Assembly: GCF_900105335.1 (NCBI RefSeq)
Contig: NZ_LT629770.1
Span: forward strand, 310,001 to 374,000
Direction: 5' to 3'
DNA: 64,000 nt
Source: Microbacterium paraoxydans
GTDB taxonomy: Bacteria > Actinomycetota > Actinomycetes > Actinomycetales > Microbacteriaceae
Below, in pieces: positions 1 through 9,420 of the stretch. The notes below the pieces were generated by a model, which made no database searches, was not told the DNA's origin, and worked only from the letters and a program-made list of their open reading frames with translations. The position numbers and the translations under genes were made by a program. The first letter of the stretch is position 1. Each line of letters opens with the position of its first letter.

Positions 1-1626
1 GAGGCTCGTGACGACCTCTTCGCGGATCGAGTCGAGCGGCGGGTTGGTCACCTGCGCGAACTGCTGCGTGAAGTAGTCGAAGAGCAGCCGCGGGCGCTTG
101 CTGAGCACGGCGATCGGGGTGTCCGATCCCATGGCGCCCAGAGGCTCCACGCCCGTCTGGCCCATCGGGGTGAGGAGGATGCGGACCTCCTCCTCGGTGT
201 AGCCGAAGGTGCGCTGTCGCCGGGTGATGGAGGCCGGCGGGTGCACGATGTGCTCCCGCTCGGGGAGGTCGGCCAGGCGGACGGAACCGGCGTCGAGCCA
301 CTCCTGCCACGGGTGCATCGTCGCGAGATCGTGCTTGATCTCCTCATCCTCGACGATCCGGCGCTGAGCCGTGTCGACGAGGAACATCTTGCCGGGCTGC
401 AGCCGGCCGCGGCGCTTGATGCGCTCCGGCTCGAAGTGCAGGACACCGGTCTCGGAGCCGATGACGACGAGCCCGTCGGTGGTCTCCGTCCAGCGTCCGG
501 GGCGCAGGCCGTTGCGGTCCAGGGTCGCACCGACGAGCGTGCCGTCGGTGAAGATGAGGGCGGCCGGGCCGTCCCACGGCTCCATCTGGTTGGAGTGGTA
601 CTCGTAGAACGCGCGCAGCTCCGGCGAGATGTCGGCCTGCTTCTCGTACGCCTCCGGCACCATCATCATGATCGCGTGCGGCAGGCTGCGGCCGGTGAGG
701 GTGAGCAGCTCCAGCACCTCGTCGAATGAGGCGGAGTCGCTGGCGCCGTCCGTGCAGATGGGCAGCAGGGGCGAGATGTCGCCGAGGAGCTCGGACTCGA
801 GCTGCGACTGGCGGGCGCGCATCCAGTTACGGTTGCCGCCGACGGTGTTGATCTCGCCGTTGTGGGCCAGCATCCGCAGCGGCTGCGCGAGCGGCCACGA
901 CGGGAACGTGTTCGTCGAGTACCGCGAATGCACGACGGCGAGCTCGGAGGCGAAGCGCTCGTCCTGCAGATCCGGGTAGAACGGCTCGAGCTGGAGCGTG
1001 GTGACCATGCCCTTGTAGCCGAGCGTGCGGCTGGACAGGGAGACGAAGTAGGCGCCGAGCTCGTGGCCCGCGCGCTTGCGCAGACGGTAGGCGACGCGGT
1101 CGAGCGCGATGCCGGTCAGCGGCGCATCGGCGAGGGTGGCGCCGCCTGCGCTCACGAAGAGCTGCTCGAAGGCGGGACGGGCCTCGTCGGCGAGCTTGCC
1201 GAGGTTCTCGTTGGCTGTGGGGACCTCGCGCCAGCCGAGGACGCGGAGCCCCTCCGCGCGGGCGATCTTCTCGATCCCGGCCTTCTGCTGGCGGCGCTCG
1301 CTCGAATCGCGAGGCAGGAAGGCCAGCCCGGCCGCGTACTCCCCCACGGGCGGCAGTTCGAAGCCGGTGACCGCGCGGAGGAAGGCGTCCGGCATCTGGG
1401 TGAGGATGCCGGCTCCGTCCCCGGTGCCCGCGTCGGACCCGATGGCCCCGCGGTGCTCCAGGTTGCGCAGGGCCTCGAGGGCCAGCGCGATGATGTCGTG
1501 CCCGGCTTCGCCGCGCAGCGTTGCGACCATGGCCAGGCCGCAGGCGTCCTTCTCGAACGCCGGGTTGTACATGCCCTGCTTCGGGGGGTATGCGCCGGAG
1601 GCGCCGTAAGGGGGCTGGAAGTACAC
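1..1626 (-). CDS. gltB: glutamate synthase (NADPH) large subunit, N-terminal 542 codons (runs off the window)
   Basis: Large subunit of NADPH-dependent glutamate synthase (GOGAT), which transfers the glutamine amide to 2-oxoglutarate. Only the N-terminal glutamine amidotransferase part and the start of the central domain are inside the window. The GTG start at 1626 follows an in-frame TAA and has AGGA nine bases upstream. It gives [10 protein letters not shown]..., with the likely nucleophile Cys29 in [10 protein letters not shown], so about 28 residues would be removed as a propeptide, as known for this family. The motif reads CGLAMV where many homologues have CGVGFV. The gene lies 88 bp downstream of lgt on the same strand, and the gap holds no clear terminator. 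An internal ATG (Met19) is a possible alternative start. Confidence 0.93.
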   Translation of the reverse strand, partial: MYFQPPYGASGAYPPKQGMYNPAFEKDACGLAMVATLRGEAGHDIIALALEALRNLEHRGAIGSDAGTGDGAGILTQMPDAFLRAVTGFELPPVGEYAAGLAFLPRDSSERRQQKAGIEKIARAEGLRVLGWREVPTANENLGKLADEARPAFEQLFVSAGGATLADAPLTGIALDRVAYRLRKRAGHELGAYFVSLSSRTLGYKGMVTTLQLEPFYPDLQDERFASELAVVHSRYSTNTFPSWPLAQPLRMLAHNGEINTVGGNRNWMRARQSQLESELLGDISPLLPICTDGASDSASFDEVLELLTLTGRSLPHAIMMMVPEAYEKQADISPELRAFYEYHSNQMEPWDGPAALIFTDGTLVGATLDRNGLRPGRWTETTDGLVVIGSETGVLHFEPERIKRRGRLQPGKMFLVDTAQRRIVEDEEIKHDLATMHPWQEWLDAGSVRLADLPEREHIVHPPASITRRQRTFGYTEEEVRILLTPMGQTGVEPLGAMGSDTPIAVLSKRPRLLFDYFTQQFAQVTNPPLDSIREEVVTSL

Positions 1627-1714
1627 CAGTTACCGTCCTCAGATCTTCAGTGAAACCCGGGGACGTCGTCGGCCCGCTCGTTCAGTGCAATGGTTCTCCC
1701 GCCGCGAGTCGGCG

Positions 1715-2740
1715 TTATCGGGAGCCGTCCCCGCTCGAGGGAGCAGCGCTTGTGGCAGTGGCTCCGGCGGCGACTTCTTCGGCCGGAGGCTCGCTCACGT
1801 CCACGAAATCAGAGGGATTGTCCTGCGATTGTACATCAGCGTCCAGGTCCTTCCGTCCGCGGCCCGGCCGGTACGGCGACGGCTCGAGGCCGGGGTGACG
1901 ACGGGTCTGCACCACGAGGATGACCAGTCCCACCACCACGCCGATGATCGCGGCCCAGACGTTGCTGCGCAGACCGAGGATGATCTCGCTCGGGTCGATG
2001 CGGATCGACTCCCACAGGATGCGTCCGGCGCTGTACCAGATGAGGTAGATCGCGAAGAGGCGACCCCACTGGAAGAACAGCTTGCGTCCGAGCCACAGCA
2101 GCACGAGGACGCCGAGGCCGTTCCAGATGACCTCATACAGGAAGGTGGGGTGGAACAGGGTGCCCTCGGGGAGACCGGGAGGGAAGGCCGAGTTGTCGGA
2201 CGGGATCTCCAGTCCCCACGGCAGGTCGGTCGGCAGGCCGTAGAGCTCCTTGTTGAACCAGTTGCCGAACCGGCCCATCGCCTGCGCGAGGAGCAGGCCG
2301 GGAGCCAGCGCGTCCGCGAACGTCCAGAAGCGGATACCCGTCCACCGGCAGCCCAGGTAGGCGCCGACGGCACCGCCGATGAGCGCCCCGAAGATGGCGA
2401 TGCCACCCTCCCAGATCGCCCAGACGGAGCCGGGCTCGAAGGGGTTCCAGGTGTTCTTGCCCTCGCCGAAGTAGAAGTTCGGGTGGGTGAGCACGTGGAA
2501 GATACGCGCGCCGATGATCGCGAGCGGCACCGCGAGGATGGAGATGTCGATGACCACCCACGGCTCTGCGCCGCGCTTGGTGAGACGGTGGTTCGTCATC
2601 AGCACGGCGACGATGATGCCGGCGATGATGCACAACGCGTAGAAGTGGATCCGGAGCGGGCCGAGATCGATGTACGACACGGACGGACTCGGGATGCTGG
2701 CGAGCACGCCGGCGGCGGTGCTGTGGAGCGCGGAGGACAT
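1715..2740 (-). CDS. lgt: prolipoprotein diacylglyceryl transferase
   Basis: Membrane enzyme that moves diacylglycerol from phosphatidylglycerol to the lipobox cysteine of prolipoproteins, the first step of lipoprotein maturation. 341 residues with about seven hydrophobic segments. The Lgt signature GRFGNWFNKELYG is present near residue 180, preceded by WEGGIAIFGALIGG. The last 60 or so residues are a charged cytoplasmic tail rich in Asp, Ser and Ala, common in actinobacterial Lgt. It starts 10 bp after the trpA stop, so it is probably the distal gene of the trp operon, an arrangement known in other actinobacteria. Confidence 0.96.
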   Translation of the reverse strand: MSSALHSTAAGVLASIPSPSVSYIDLGPLRIHFYALCIIAGIIVAVLMTNHRLTKRGAEPWVVIDISILAVPLAIIGARIFHVLTHPNFYFGEGKNTWNPFEPGSVWAIWEGGIAIFGALIGGAVGAYLGCRWTGIRFWTFADALAPGLLLAQAMGRFGNWFNKELYGLPTDLPWGLEIPSDNSAFPPGLPEGTLFHPTFLYEVIWNGLGVLVLLWLGRKLFFQWGRLFAIYLIWYSAGRILWESIRIDPSEIILGLRSNVWAAIIGVVVGLVILVVQTRRHPGLEPSPYRPGRGRKDLDADVQSQDNPSDFVDVSEPPAEEVAAGATATSAAPSSGDGSR

Positions 2741-2750
2741 GAGTGCGATC

Positions 2751-3554
2751 CTACTTCTCTGAGACGAAGCGCGCCGACGCGGTGCCGGCGGCCAGGGTTC
2801 GGGTGACTTCGGCGAGGGCCGGCACGCCGCCGTCGCGGAGGGCGCGGACGAGAGCGGTGCCCACGATGGCGCCGTCGGCGTACTCGGACACGCCCGCGAT
2901 CTGCTCCGGCGTCGAGATGCCGATGCCCACGCAGGCGCGGCGGGCGCCGTGGTCGCGGAGCCGCGACACGAGGGTGCGCGCCGCGCGGTCGAGCTCGGCC
3001 CGCTCCCCCGTGATCCCCATGGTCGAGACGGTGTAGACGAAGCCCGTCGAGGACCGCACGACGAGGTCGAGGCGCTCGTCGGACGAGGTCGGAGCCGCGA
3101 GGAAGACCCGATCGAGACCGAGCCGCTCGCTGGCCGCGATCCACTCGCCGGCGGCCTCCGGCGTGATGTCCGGGGTGATCAGACCCGCGCCGCCCGCGGC
3201 GAGCAGGTCCTCGGCATAGCGGTCCACCCCGTACTGCAGCACCGGGTTCCAGTAGGTCATCACGAGGACGGGGACGTCGGTGGCAGCGGTGATCGCACGG
3301 ATCGCCGTGAAGAGGTCCTTCATCCGGAAGCCTGCAGCGAGGGCCTTGGTCGTCGCCTCCTGGATGATGGCGCCGTCCATGACGGGATCGCTGTAGGGCG
3401 GGCCGAGCTCGATGATGTCCACGCCGTTCTCGGCGAGGGCGATCGCCGCCTGGATGCTGGTCTCCAGGTCGGGGAAGCCGACGGGCAGGTAGCCGACGAA
3501 GGCGCTGCGGCCGGCGTCGTGTGCGCGCTGGATGGCCTGTTCGACGCGGCTCAC
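2751..3554 (-). CDS. trpA: tryptophan synthase alpha chain
   Basis: Alpha subunit of tryptophan synthase; it cleaves indole-3-glycerol phosphate to indole and glyceraldehyde 3-phosphate and passes indole to TrpB. 267 residues, a TIM barrel of normal length. The catalytic acids can be placed at Glu49 ([12 protein letters not shown]) and Asp60 (PVMDG), the canonical numbers for the family. The start codon overlaps the trpB stop by four bases, which fits coupled synthesis of the two subunits. Confidence 0.97.
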   Translation of the reverse strand: MSRVEQAIQRAHDAGRSAFVGYLPVGFPDLETSIQAAIALAENGVDIIELGPPYSDPVMDGAIIQEATTKALAAGFRMKDLFTAIRAITAATDVPVLVMTYWNPVLQYGVDRYAEDLLAAGGAGLITPDITPEAAGEWIAASERLGLDRVFLAAPTSSDERLDLVVRSSTGFVYTVSTMGITGERAELDRAARTLVSRLRDHGARRACVGIGISTPEQIAGVSEYADGAIVGTALVRALRDGGVPALAEVTRTLAAGTASARFVSEK

Positions 3555-4819
3555 AGCTGCGGCTCTCCCTTCGAGGCCGCGTCCTCGGCGGCGCTCTCGT
3601 CGGACACATCGTGCGCGAGGGCGTCCTCGTCGTAGAGCTCGAAGTACCGCGCGGCAGTGTCCATGTCCTTGTCCCCGCGGCCGGAGAGGCAGATGGCGAT
3701 CAGGCCGTCCGGGCCGAGCTCGCGGCCGATCCGCAGCGCGCCGGCGAGGGCATGGGCAGACTCGATGGCGGGGATGATCCCCTCGGTCCGGCTGAGCAGC
3801 CGCAGGGCCTGCATCGCCTCGTCGTCGGTGGCCGGGATGTACTCGGCGCGACCGATGTCGGCCAGCCAGGAGTGCTCGGGGCCCACGCCCGGGTAGTCGA
3901 GACCCGCGGAGATCGAGTGCGATTCGACGGTCTGGCCGTCTTCGTCCTGCAGCACGTACGTCTTCGCGCCGTGCAGCACGCCGGGGCGGCCGCGTTCGAT
4001 GGACGCAGCGTGCTTGTCGGTGTCGACGCCGTCGCCCGCCGCCTCCACGCCGTACAGACGCACGCCCTCGTCGTCCAGGAACGCGTCGAACATGCCGATC
4101 GCGTTGGACCCGCCGCCGACACAGGCGACGACCGCGTCCGGGAGCCGGCCGACCTCGTCCAGGATCTGGGCGCGCGCCTCCTCCCCGATGATCTTCTGGA
4201 AGTCGCGGACCATCGCCGGGAACGGGTGCGGGCCCGCGGCGGTGCCGAAGATGTAGTTGGTGGTCTCGACCGAGGCCACCCAGTCGCGGTAGGCGTCGTT
4301 GATCGCGTCCTTCAACGTGCGCGAGCCCGAGGTGACCGCGACGACCTCGGCGCCCAGCAGACGCATGCGGGCGACGTTCAGCGCCTGCCGCTCGGTGTCG
4401 ACCTCGCCCATGTAGATGGTGCAGTCCAGGCCGAACAGCGCGGCGGCGGTCGCCGTGGCGACGCCGTGCTGACCCGCTCCGGTCTCGGCGATGACCCGGG
4501 TCTTGCCGAGGCGCTTGGTGAGCAGCGCCTGGCCCAGCACGTTGTTGATCTTGTGCGAACCAGTGTGGTTGAGGTCCTCGCGCTTGAGGAAGACCCGCGC
4601 GCCCCCTGCGTGCTCGGCGAACCGGGGCACCTCGGTGAGCGCGGAGGGGCGCCCGGCGTAGGAGGACAGCAGATGGGCCAGCTCGGCTCGGAACTCCGGG
4701 TCGGCGATGGCCTCCTCGTAGGCGACCGTCAGCTCGTCGATCGCGGCCACGAGAGACTCCGGCATGTACCGTCCGCCGAAGTCGCCGAAGAACGGACCGT
4801 GCTGGTCGCGCAGACTCAC
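3551..4819 (-). CDS. trpB: tryptophan synthase beta chain
   Basis: PLP-dependent beta subunit that condenses indole with serine to make L-tryptophan. 422 residues. The PLP lysine is Lys90 in [10 protein letters not shown], followed by the catalytic-glutamate segment ETGAGQHG and the phosphate-binding loop [12 protein letters not shown]. The start [18 protein letters not shown] matches TrpB N-termini and overlaps the trpC stop by four bases. The C-terminus has an acidic extension of about 25 residues ([22 protein letters not shown]) beyond the usual end. Confidence 0.97.
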   Translation of the reverse strand: MSLRDQHGPFFGDFGGRYMPESLVAAIDELTVAYEEAIADPEFRAELAHLLSSYAGRPSALTEVPRFAEHAGGARVFLKREDLNHTGSHKINNVLGQALLTKRLGKTRVIAETGAGQHGVATATAAALFGLDCTIYMGEVDTERQALNVARMRLLGAEVVAVTSGSRTLKDAINDAYRDWVASVETTNYIFGTAAGPHPFPAMVRDFQKIIGEEARAQILDEVGRLPDAVVACVGGGSNAIGMFDAFLDDEGVRLYGVEAAGDGVDTDKHAASIERGRPGVLHGAKTYVLQDEDGQTVESHSISAGLDYPGVGPEHSWLADIGRAEYIPATDDEAMQALRLLSRTEGIIPAIESAHALAGALRIGRELGPDGLIAICLSGRGDKDMDTAARYFELYDEDALAHDVSDESAAEDAASKGEPQL

Positions 4820-5592
4820 TTCGCCTCCAGGAAGCTCTCGAGAGTGGCGACCGGGTCTCCGGTCACCAGGGCCTCGCCGATCAGCACGACGTCGGCACCG
4901 GCCGAACGGTAGTGCGCGACATCGGCGGGGGTGAGCACCGCGGACTCCGCGATCTTGATCGCCGAGTCGGGGATGCGGTCCACGAGCCGGCCGAACAGAT
5001 CGCGGTCGAGCTCGAGGGTCTTGAGGTTGCGGGCGTTCACGCCGATCAGGGCGGCGCCGAGGTCGATCGCGGCCTCCAGCTCCTCCGCCGAGTGGGTCTC
5101 CACGAGCGGCGTCATGCCGAGCTCGAGGATGAACCCGTAGAGGTCACGCAGGACGTCCGGCTCCAGGCCCGCCACGATCAGGAGGACGAGATCGGCACCG
5201 GCGGCACGCGCCTCCAGCACCTGGTACCGGGTGGCGATGAAGTCCTTGCGCAGCACGGGCAGCGAGACCCGGGCGGTGACCGCCTCCAGATCGGCGAGAC
5301 TGCCGCCGAAGCGGCGCTCCTCGGTGAGGACGCTGATCGCGGAGGCGCCGCCGGTCTCGTAGAGCGCGGCCTGGTGCGCGGGATCCGGGATCTCCGCGAG
5401 GGCACCGCGGGACGGACTCGCCCGCTTCACCTCGGCGATGATCTTCACCCGGTCGGCGGGAGCGAGAAAGGACAGCGCGTCCTTCGCCGCGGGGCGCGCG
5501 AGGGCGTCACGCTCGACGACCACGAGCGGACGGGACTGGGAGCGACGCTCGGCGTCTGCGACAGCGCCGGCCGTCAGGTCGGCGAGGACCAC
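4816..5592 (-). CDS. trpC: indole-3-glycerol phosphate synthase
   Basis: Closes the indole ring: 1-(2-carboxyphenylamino)-1-deoxyribulose 5-phosphate to indole-3-glycerol phosphate. From the GTG at 5592 the protein has 258 residues, normal for TrpC. It begins [17 protein letters not shown] and carries [14 protein letters not shown] with the catalytic lysine and [14 protein letters not shown]. An open frame continues further upstream, but that part has no TrpC similarity. The GTG overlaps the TAG of the preceding small gene (TAGTG), which supports this start. Confidence 0.95.
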   Translation of the reverse strand: MVLADLTAGAVADAERRSQSRPLVVVERDALARPAAKDALSFLAPADRVKIIAEVKRASPSRGALAEIPDPAHQAALYETGGASAISVLTEERRFGGSLADLEAVTARVSLPVLRKDFIATRYQVLEARAAGADLVLLIVAGLEPDVLRDLYGFILELGMTPLVETHSAEELEAAIDLGAALIGVNARNLKTLELDRDLFGRLVDRIPDSAIKIAESAVLTPADVAHYRSAGADVVLIGEALVTGDPVATLESFLEAK

Positions 5593-5822
5593 TAGTGCGC
5601 CTTCGGAGCGTACTTGGGACCCTTCACGCCGTAGCCCGCCTTCGCGAGCACCCAGCCGACGATCGCCCCGATCGGGATCAGTGCGGCGGCGATCCACACC
5701 AGGGTCGGCTGCTCGAAGCAGAACGCGACGGTCGCGGCGGCGAAGCCGACGAGCATGATCACGACGGCGGTCCAGGCCGCAGGCGAGTGTCCGTGGCCGG
5801 GGTCAGCGATCGGGTTGGTCAT
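5592..5822 (-). CDS. HGxxPAAW family small membrane protein
   Basis: 76 residues. It contains HGHSPAAW (positions 10-17), matching the HGxxPAAW signature of a small actinobacterial family, then two hydrophobic segments (about 18-36 and 41-60) and a basic tail ending KGPKYAPKAH. The function of the family is unknown. It recurs between the Trp-operon membrane protein and trpC in actinobacteria, as here. GGAGGAG stands three bases before the ATG, and the stop overlaps the trpC start by one base, so it is translationally linked to trpC. Confidence 0.9.
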   Translation of the reverse strand: MTNPIADPGHGHSPAAWTAVVIMLVGFAAATVAFCFEQPTLVWIAAALIPIGAIVGWVLAKAGYGVKGPKYAPKAH

Positions 5823-5857
5823 GTTCTCCTCCGGGGGACGACGTGGGATCTGGATTC

Positions 5858-5863
5858 AGTCTA
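5858..5863 (-). promoter_or_regulatory. probable -10 element upstream of the HGxxPAAW-trpCBA-lgt genes
   Basis: TAGACT, inside the ten-base string CGATAGACTG that also precedes pyrR and yebC. It sits about 35 bp before the ATG at 5822 and is the only non-coding gap in this part of the his-trp run. No clear -35 was seen. It would let trpCBA be expressed apart from the his genes. Confidence 0.5.
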
Positions 5864-5869
5864 TCGGGG

Positions 5870-6460
5870 TCAGCGTGTCGGGTCGGACCCGCGGGACAGC
5901 TCGTCCCAGGAATCGACCGCGTCGACGGGGCCGTCGTGCGGCGCACCGGTCGGCGCGTCGGTACGGTAGCGGCGGCCGCCGACCTTCCAGCGCCGCCAGG
6001 TGGTCAGCACGAGGACGGCGGCGGCGAGCAGGATCACCCAGCCGATGAGGGAGAGGAACGGCCAGGCCGACGGCACGATGCTCGCCGCGACCTCGTGGAC
6101 TGCTCCGCTTCCGGCGAGTCCCGTCGTGTCGGTGACCGTCGCAGCGACAGCGCCGTAAGCGTCGCCGAGGAGGAGCTGCAGCGTGGACCAGCCCAGGAAC
6201 AGCGCTGCCGCGGCTGCCAGGACCCCGAAGACGACGCGCACGACCCGGCCGGCGATCGCGAGGGCGGCACCGAGCGCCAGGACCGCGAGGCTCAGCGGGG
6301 CGAGGAGCACGAGGGCGGAGGCACCGGGGACGAGGATGTCCTCCCCCGCGTCCGCCCGCTGCACCGTGAACCAGGTCTGCGTGGAGGAGATGATCCCGAT
6401 GGCGCCGGCCAGCAGGAACCCCGTCACGGAGAGGGAGCGTCCGCGCTGCGCGATGCTCAC
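5870..6460 (-). CDS. Trp biosynthesis-associated membrane protein (Trp_oprn_chp family)
   Basis: 196 residues from the GTG at 6460. Four hydrophobic segments (about 11-28, 44-68, 72-98 and 140-165) are followed by a hydrophilic C-tail. Length, layout and position fit the actinobacterial Trp_oprn_chp family, which sits next to trpE or trpC; its molecular role is not established. The start overlaps the hisI stop by four bases (GTGA), so nothing lies between the two genes. In many relatives trpE occupies exactly this point. Confidence 0.88.
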   Translation of the reverse strand: MSIAQRGRSLSVTGFLLAGAIGIISSTQTWFTVQRADAGEDILVPGASALVLLAPLSLAVLALGAALAIAGRVVRVVFGVLAAAAALFLGWSTLQLLLGDAYGAVAATVTDTTGLAGSGAVHEVAASIVPSAWPFLSLIGWVILLAAAVLVLTTWRRWKVGGRRYRTDAPTGAPHDGPVDAVDSWDELSRGSDPTR

Positions 6461-6840
6461 GAGGCGCTCACCCCGTCGACGGCATCCAGGTCGGTGGTAT
6501 CGAAGCACGTCCGCGTCCCGGTGTGGCACGCGGGTCCGGTCTGGTCGACGAGGAGCAGGAGCGCATCCCCGTCGCAGTCGAGGCGGGCCTCCCGCACGAC
6601 CTGGATGTGCCCGGACGTGTCTCCCTTGCGCCAGTACTCCTGGCGGGAGCGGGACCAGTACGTCGCGCGTCCCGAGGTGAGCGTGCGGCGCAGCGCCTCG
6701 GCGTCCACCCACGCGAGCATGAGCACCTCACGCGAATCCCACTGCTGCACGATGATCGGGGCGAGCCCATCGTCGTTGAAGGCGACCTGCGCGATGCGGT
6801 CGTCGATGGAGACCTGGTCCTGCTTCGGCGTGTCGGTCAT
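6457..6840 (-). CDS. hisI: phosphoribosyl-AMP cyclohydrolase
   Basis: Third step of histidine synthesis: hydrolyses the adenine ring of PR-AMP to ProFAR. 127 residues, single-domain HisI; HisE is separate in this genome. [17 protein letters not shown] and the metal-binding stretch [20 protein letters not shown] with a later TCF supply the conserved Cys and Asp ligands. The ATG at 6840 overlaps the hisF stop (ATGA). The larger frame that begins inside hisF was not used because its first part is antisense-like filler. Confidence 0.96.
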   Translation of the reverse strand: MTDTPKQDQVSIDDRIAQVAFNDDGLAPIIVQQWDSREVLMLAWVDAEALRRTLTSGRATYWSRSRQEYWRKGDTSGHIQVVREARLDCDGDALLLLVDQTGPACHTGTRTCFDTTDLDAVDGVSAS

Positions 6841-7598
6841 CGGACGAGCACTCCTTCCGCGCGCAGCGCTTCCTTCACATCGCCGACGGTCAGGGCCCCG
6901 GTGTGGAACACGCTCGCCGCGAGCACGGCGTCGGCCCCCGCCTTGATGGCCGGAGCGAAGTCCGTCGCGCGTCCGGCACCGCCGGAGGCGATCACGGGGA
7001 TCGGCGCCACCTCGCGCATGAGGCGGACGAGCTCGAGATCGAAGCCGTCGCGGGTGCCGTCGGCGTCGATCGAGTTCACGAGCAGCTCCCCCGCGCCGCG
7101 CTCGGAGGCCTCGCGCGCCCAGTCGAGCGCATCCAGCGTGGTCTGCGTGCGGCCGCCGTGCGTGGTGACGACGAAGCCGGATCGCGTGGTGTCGGCGCGC
7201 TTGACGTCGAGCGAGAGCACGAGCACCTGGGCACCGAAGCGATCCGCGATCTCGCCGATGAGCTCGGGACGGGCGATCGCCGCCGAGTTCACGCCGACCT
7301 TGTCCGCACCGACCGCGAGGAGCCGCGCGACGTCGTCGACGCTGCGCACCCCGCCGCCCACCGTCAGTGGCACGAAGACCTGCTCCGCGGTGCGCTGCAC
7401 GACGTCGTAGGTCGTGGCCCGCGCATCCACCGTCGCGGTGACGTCCAGGAACGTGATCTCGTCGGCGCCCTGGGCGGCGTAGTGGCGGGCGAGCTCGACC
7501 GGATCGCCCATGTCCCGGAGGTTCTCGAAGTTGACGCCCTTGACGACGCGGCCGTCCGCGACGTCCAGGCACGGGATGACGCGACTCGCGAGGGTCAT
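6837..7598 (-). CDS. hisF: imidazole glycerol phosphate synthase cyclase subunit
   Basis: Cyclase subunit of IGP synthase; uses ammonia from HisH and PRFAR to form imidazole glycerol phosphate and AICAR. 253 residues, a (beta/alpha)8 barrel. [16 protein letters not shown] carries the first catalytic aspartate (Asp12) and LVLSLDVKR the second; phosphate-binding glycines are in TVGGGVRS and ASGGAG. hisH and hisA are not in the window. Start overlaps the hisG stop by one base (TGATG). Confidence 0.97.
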   Translation of the reverse strand: MTLASRVIPCLDVADGRVVKGVNFENLRDMGDPVELARHYAAQGADEITFLDVTATVDARATTYDVVQRTAEQVFVPLTVGGGVRSVDDVARLLAVGADKVGVNSAAIARPELIGEIADRFGAQVLVLSLDVKRADTTRSGFVVTTHGGRTQTTLDALDWAREASERGAGELLVNSIDADGTRDGFDLELVRLMREVAPIPVIASGGAGRATDFAPAIKAGADAVLAASVFHTGALTVGDVKEALRAEGVLVR

Positions 7599-8437
7599 CA
7601 GAGCCTCGCCGCGTGGATCGCCGTGACGAGGATGGCCCGGGCGCCGAGGGCGTACAGGTCGTCCATCACCTGGTTGACCCGGCGACGCGGGATCATGACG
7701 CGCACGGCCACCCAGGCCGGGTCGCGGAGCGGCGAGATCGTCGCGGACTCGCGACCCGGGGCGATGGCCACCGCCTGATCGACGAGCTCGGTGGGGAGGT
7801 CGTAGTCGAGGAGCACGTAGCGACGCGCCACCATCACTCCGCGGAGCCGGCGCAGCAGCGTGTCCACGCCGTCGGCCTCGCCGGGACGGCTGATCAGCAC
7901 CGCCTCGGACTCCAGGATCACGGGGCCGAAGATCTCCAGCCCGGCCTGCCGGAGGGTGGTCCCGGTGGACACGACATCGGCGACCGCGTCGGCGACACCG
8001 AGGCGCACCGCGGACTCGACGGCCCCGTCGAGCTGCACGAGCTCCGCGTTCACACCCTGGTCGCGGAGGAAGGAGCCGACCAGACCAGGGTAGGCCGAGG
8101 CCACGCGGACGCCGTCGAGATCCTGGACGGAGGTGAAGCGTCCCGGAGGACCGGCGAAGCGGAACGTGGACGCCCCGAAGCCGAGCTGCTCGATCTCGCG
8201 CGCCGGCTGCTGCACGTCGAGGAGGAGATCACGACCGGTGATCCCGACGTCGAGGGCGCCGGAGGCCACGTAGGTGGCGATGTCGCGCGGGCGGAGGAAG
8301 AAGAACTCGACGTCGTTCTCGGCGTCGATGACATGGAGGGTCTTGGGGTCGCGGCGGCCGGCGTAGCCCGCCTCCGCGAGCATCTCGGCGGCGGTGTCGG
8401 ACAGCGAGCCCTTGTTGGGAACGGCGATGCGCAGCAT
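7598..8437 (-). CDS. hisG: ATP phosphoribosyltransferase, long form
   Basis: First and committed step of histidine synthesis: ATP + PRPP to PR-ATP. 279 residues, the long form with a C-terminal ACT-like regulatory domain (about 205-279), which in this family binds histidine for feedback inhibition; no HisZ is needed. The PRPP-binding region reads [14 protein letters not shown]. It begins [14 protein letters not shown]. 38 bp separate it from hisE, with no strong Shine-Dalgarno sequence. Confidence 0.97.
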   Translation of the reverse strand: MLRIAVPNKGSLSDTAAEMLAEAGYAGRRDPKTLHVIDAENDVEFFFLRPRDIATYVASGALDVGITGRDLLLDVQQPAREIEQLGFGASTFRFAGPPGRFTSVQDLDGVRVASAYPGLVGSFLRDQGVNAELVQLDGAVESAVRLGVADAVADVVSTGTTLRQAGLEIFGPVILESEAVLISRPGEADGVDTLLRRLRGVMVARRYVLLDYDLPTELVDQAVAIAPGRESATISPLRDPAWVAVRVMIPRRRVNQVMDDLYALGARAILVTAIHAARL

Positions 8438-8475
8438 GAACGGCTTTCAGTTCGAAGGAGTGGGACCGGAGCGCA

Positions 8476-8739
8476 TCACAGATGTCGGTAGACGTCCTGC
8501 AGGGTGAGGCCCTTCGCGAGCATCATCACCTGCAGGTGGTAGAGGAGCTGGGAGATCTCCTCGGCGGCAGCGGCATCCGACTCGTACTCCGCCGCCATCC
8601 AGACCTCGGCGGCCTCTTCGACGATCTTCTTGCCGATCGCATGCACACCGCCGTCGAGCTCCGCCACGGTGCCCGATCCCTCGGGTCGGGTCTCGGCCTT
8701 GACGCTGAGCTCGGCGAACAGCTCGTCGAAAGTCTTCAC
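8476..8739 (-). CDS. hisE: phosphoribosyl-ATP diphosphatase
   Basis: Second step of histidine synthesis, PR-ATP to PR-AMP and pyrophosphate. 87 residues, an all-helical MazG-like fold. The metal-binding motif is [18 protein letters not shown], followed by [19 protein letters not shown]. It starts at a GTG overlapping the rpe stop by four bases (GTGA). TAGCCT lies exactly six bases before the GTG, and the only purine-rich stretch (GGAGGG) abuts the start, so the his genes may also be read from a leaderless mRNA. Confidence 0.95.
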   Translation of the reverse strand: MKTFDELFAELSVKAETRPEGSGTVAELDGGVHAIGKKIVEEAAEVWMAAEYESDAAAAEEISQLLYHLQVMMLAKGLTLQDVYRHL

Positions 8740-9416
8740 CCCTCCAGGCTACCGGCTCGCGCGAGGTCCCTGAGCCGGGTGACGGCCGCCTCCACGTCGT
8801 CCGCACCGTAGACCGCGGATCCGGCGACGAAGGTGTCGGCTCCCGCTTCGGCCGCCTGGGTGATCGTCGCGTCGGAGATGCCGCCGTCGACCTGGAGCCA
8901 GACGGACGAGCCGCGGCGCCGCGCCTCGGCGGACAGCGCCTGCAGCTTCGGCATGGTCTCGGGCAGGAAGCCCTGCCCCCCGAACCCGGGCTCCACGGTC
9001 ATCACGAGGATCTGATCGAACTCGTCCAGGAGCTCGAAGAGTCCCTCGACGGGCGTCGCCGGCTTGACCGCGACCCCCGCACGGGCGCCGATGTCGCGCA
9101 GGCGACGCGCGAGGGCCACCGGCTCCCCCGCCGCCTCCAGGTGGAAGGTCACGCTCGCGGCGCCGAGCTCGGCGTAGCCCGGGGCCCAGCGATCCGGATC
9201 CGTGATCATGAGGTGCACATCCAGCGGGACCGGGCTCGTCTCCTGGATGCGCTGGACCATCTGCGGGCCGAACGTGAGGTTCGGGACGAAGTGGTTGTCC
9301 ATGACGTCGACGTGCGCGAAGTCGGCCGTCGCGATGCGGGCGAGCTCCGCCTGCATGTTGACGAAGTCGGCGGCGAGGATGCTGGGGTTGATGCGCGGGG
9401 CGCGGGGCAGATCCAT
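8736..9416 (-). CDS. rpe: ribulose-phosphate 3-epimerase
   Basis: Interconverts ribulose 5-phosphate and xylulose 5-phosphate in the pentose phosphate pathway. 226 residues from the ATG at 9416; the longer upstream frame is not homologous. It begins [20 protein letters not shown]. The metal-binding and acid-base segments [36 protein letters not shown] and QVDGGI are all present. It lies four bases after rsmB and is coupled to hisE, linking precursor supply to the his genes. Confidence 0.97.
   Translation of the reverse strand: MDLPRAPRINPSILAADFVNMQAELARIATADFAHVDVMDNHFVPNLTFGPQMVQRIQETSPVPLDVHLMITDPDRWAPGYAELGAASVTFHLEAAGEPVALARRLRDIGARAGVAVKPATPVEGLFELLDEFDQILVMTVEPGFGGQGFLPETMPKLQALSAEARRRGSSVWLQVDGGISDATITQAAEAGADTFVAGSAVYGADDVEAAVTRLRDLARAGSLEG
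8746..8751 (-). promoter_or_regulatory. candidate leaderless -10 element of hisE
   Basis: TAGCCT inside the last codons of rpe, six bases before the hisE GTG (TAGCCT-GGAGGG-GTG). The same spacing and nearly the same sequence occur before rarA and ruvC. It would start the mRNA at or next to the first base of the start codon. Confidence 0.45.
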
Positions 9417-9420
9417 GGTC

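Noticed and set aside
8763..8778. GTCCCTGAGCCGGGT in rpe, similar to the dispersed repeat
   Set aside because: It only covers the first ten bases, codes conserved Rpe residues (LRDLAR) and lacks the TCGAAGG half.
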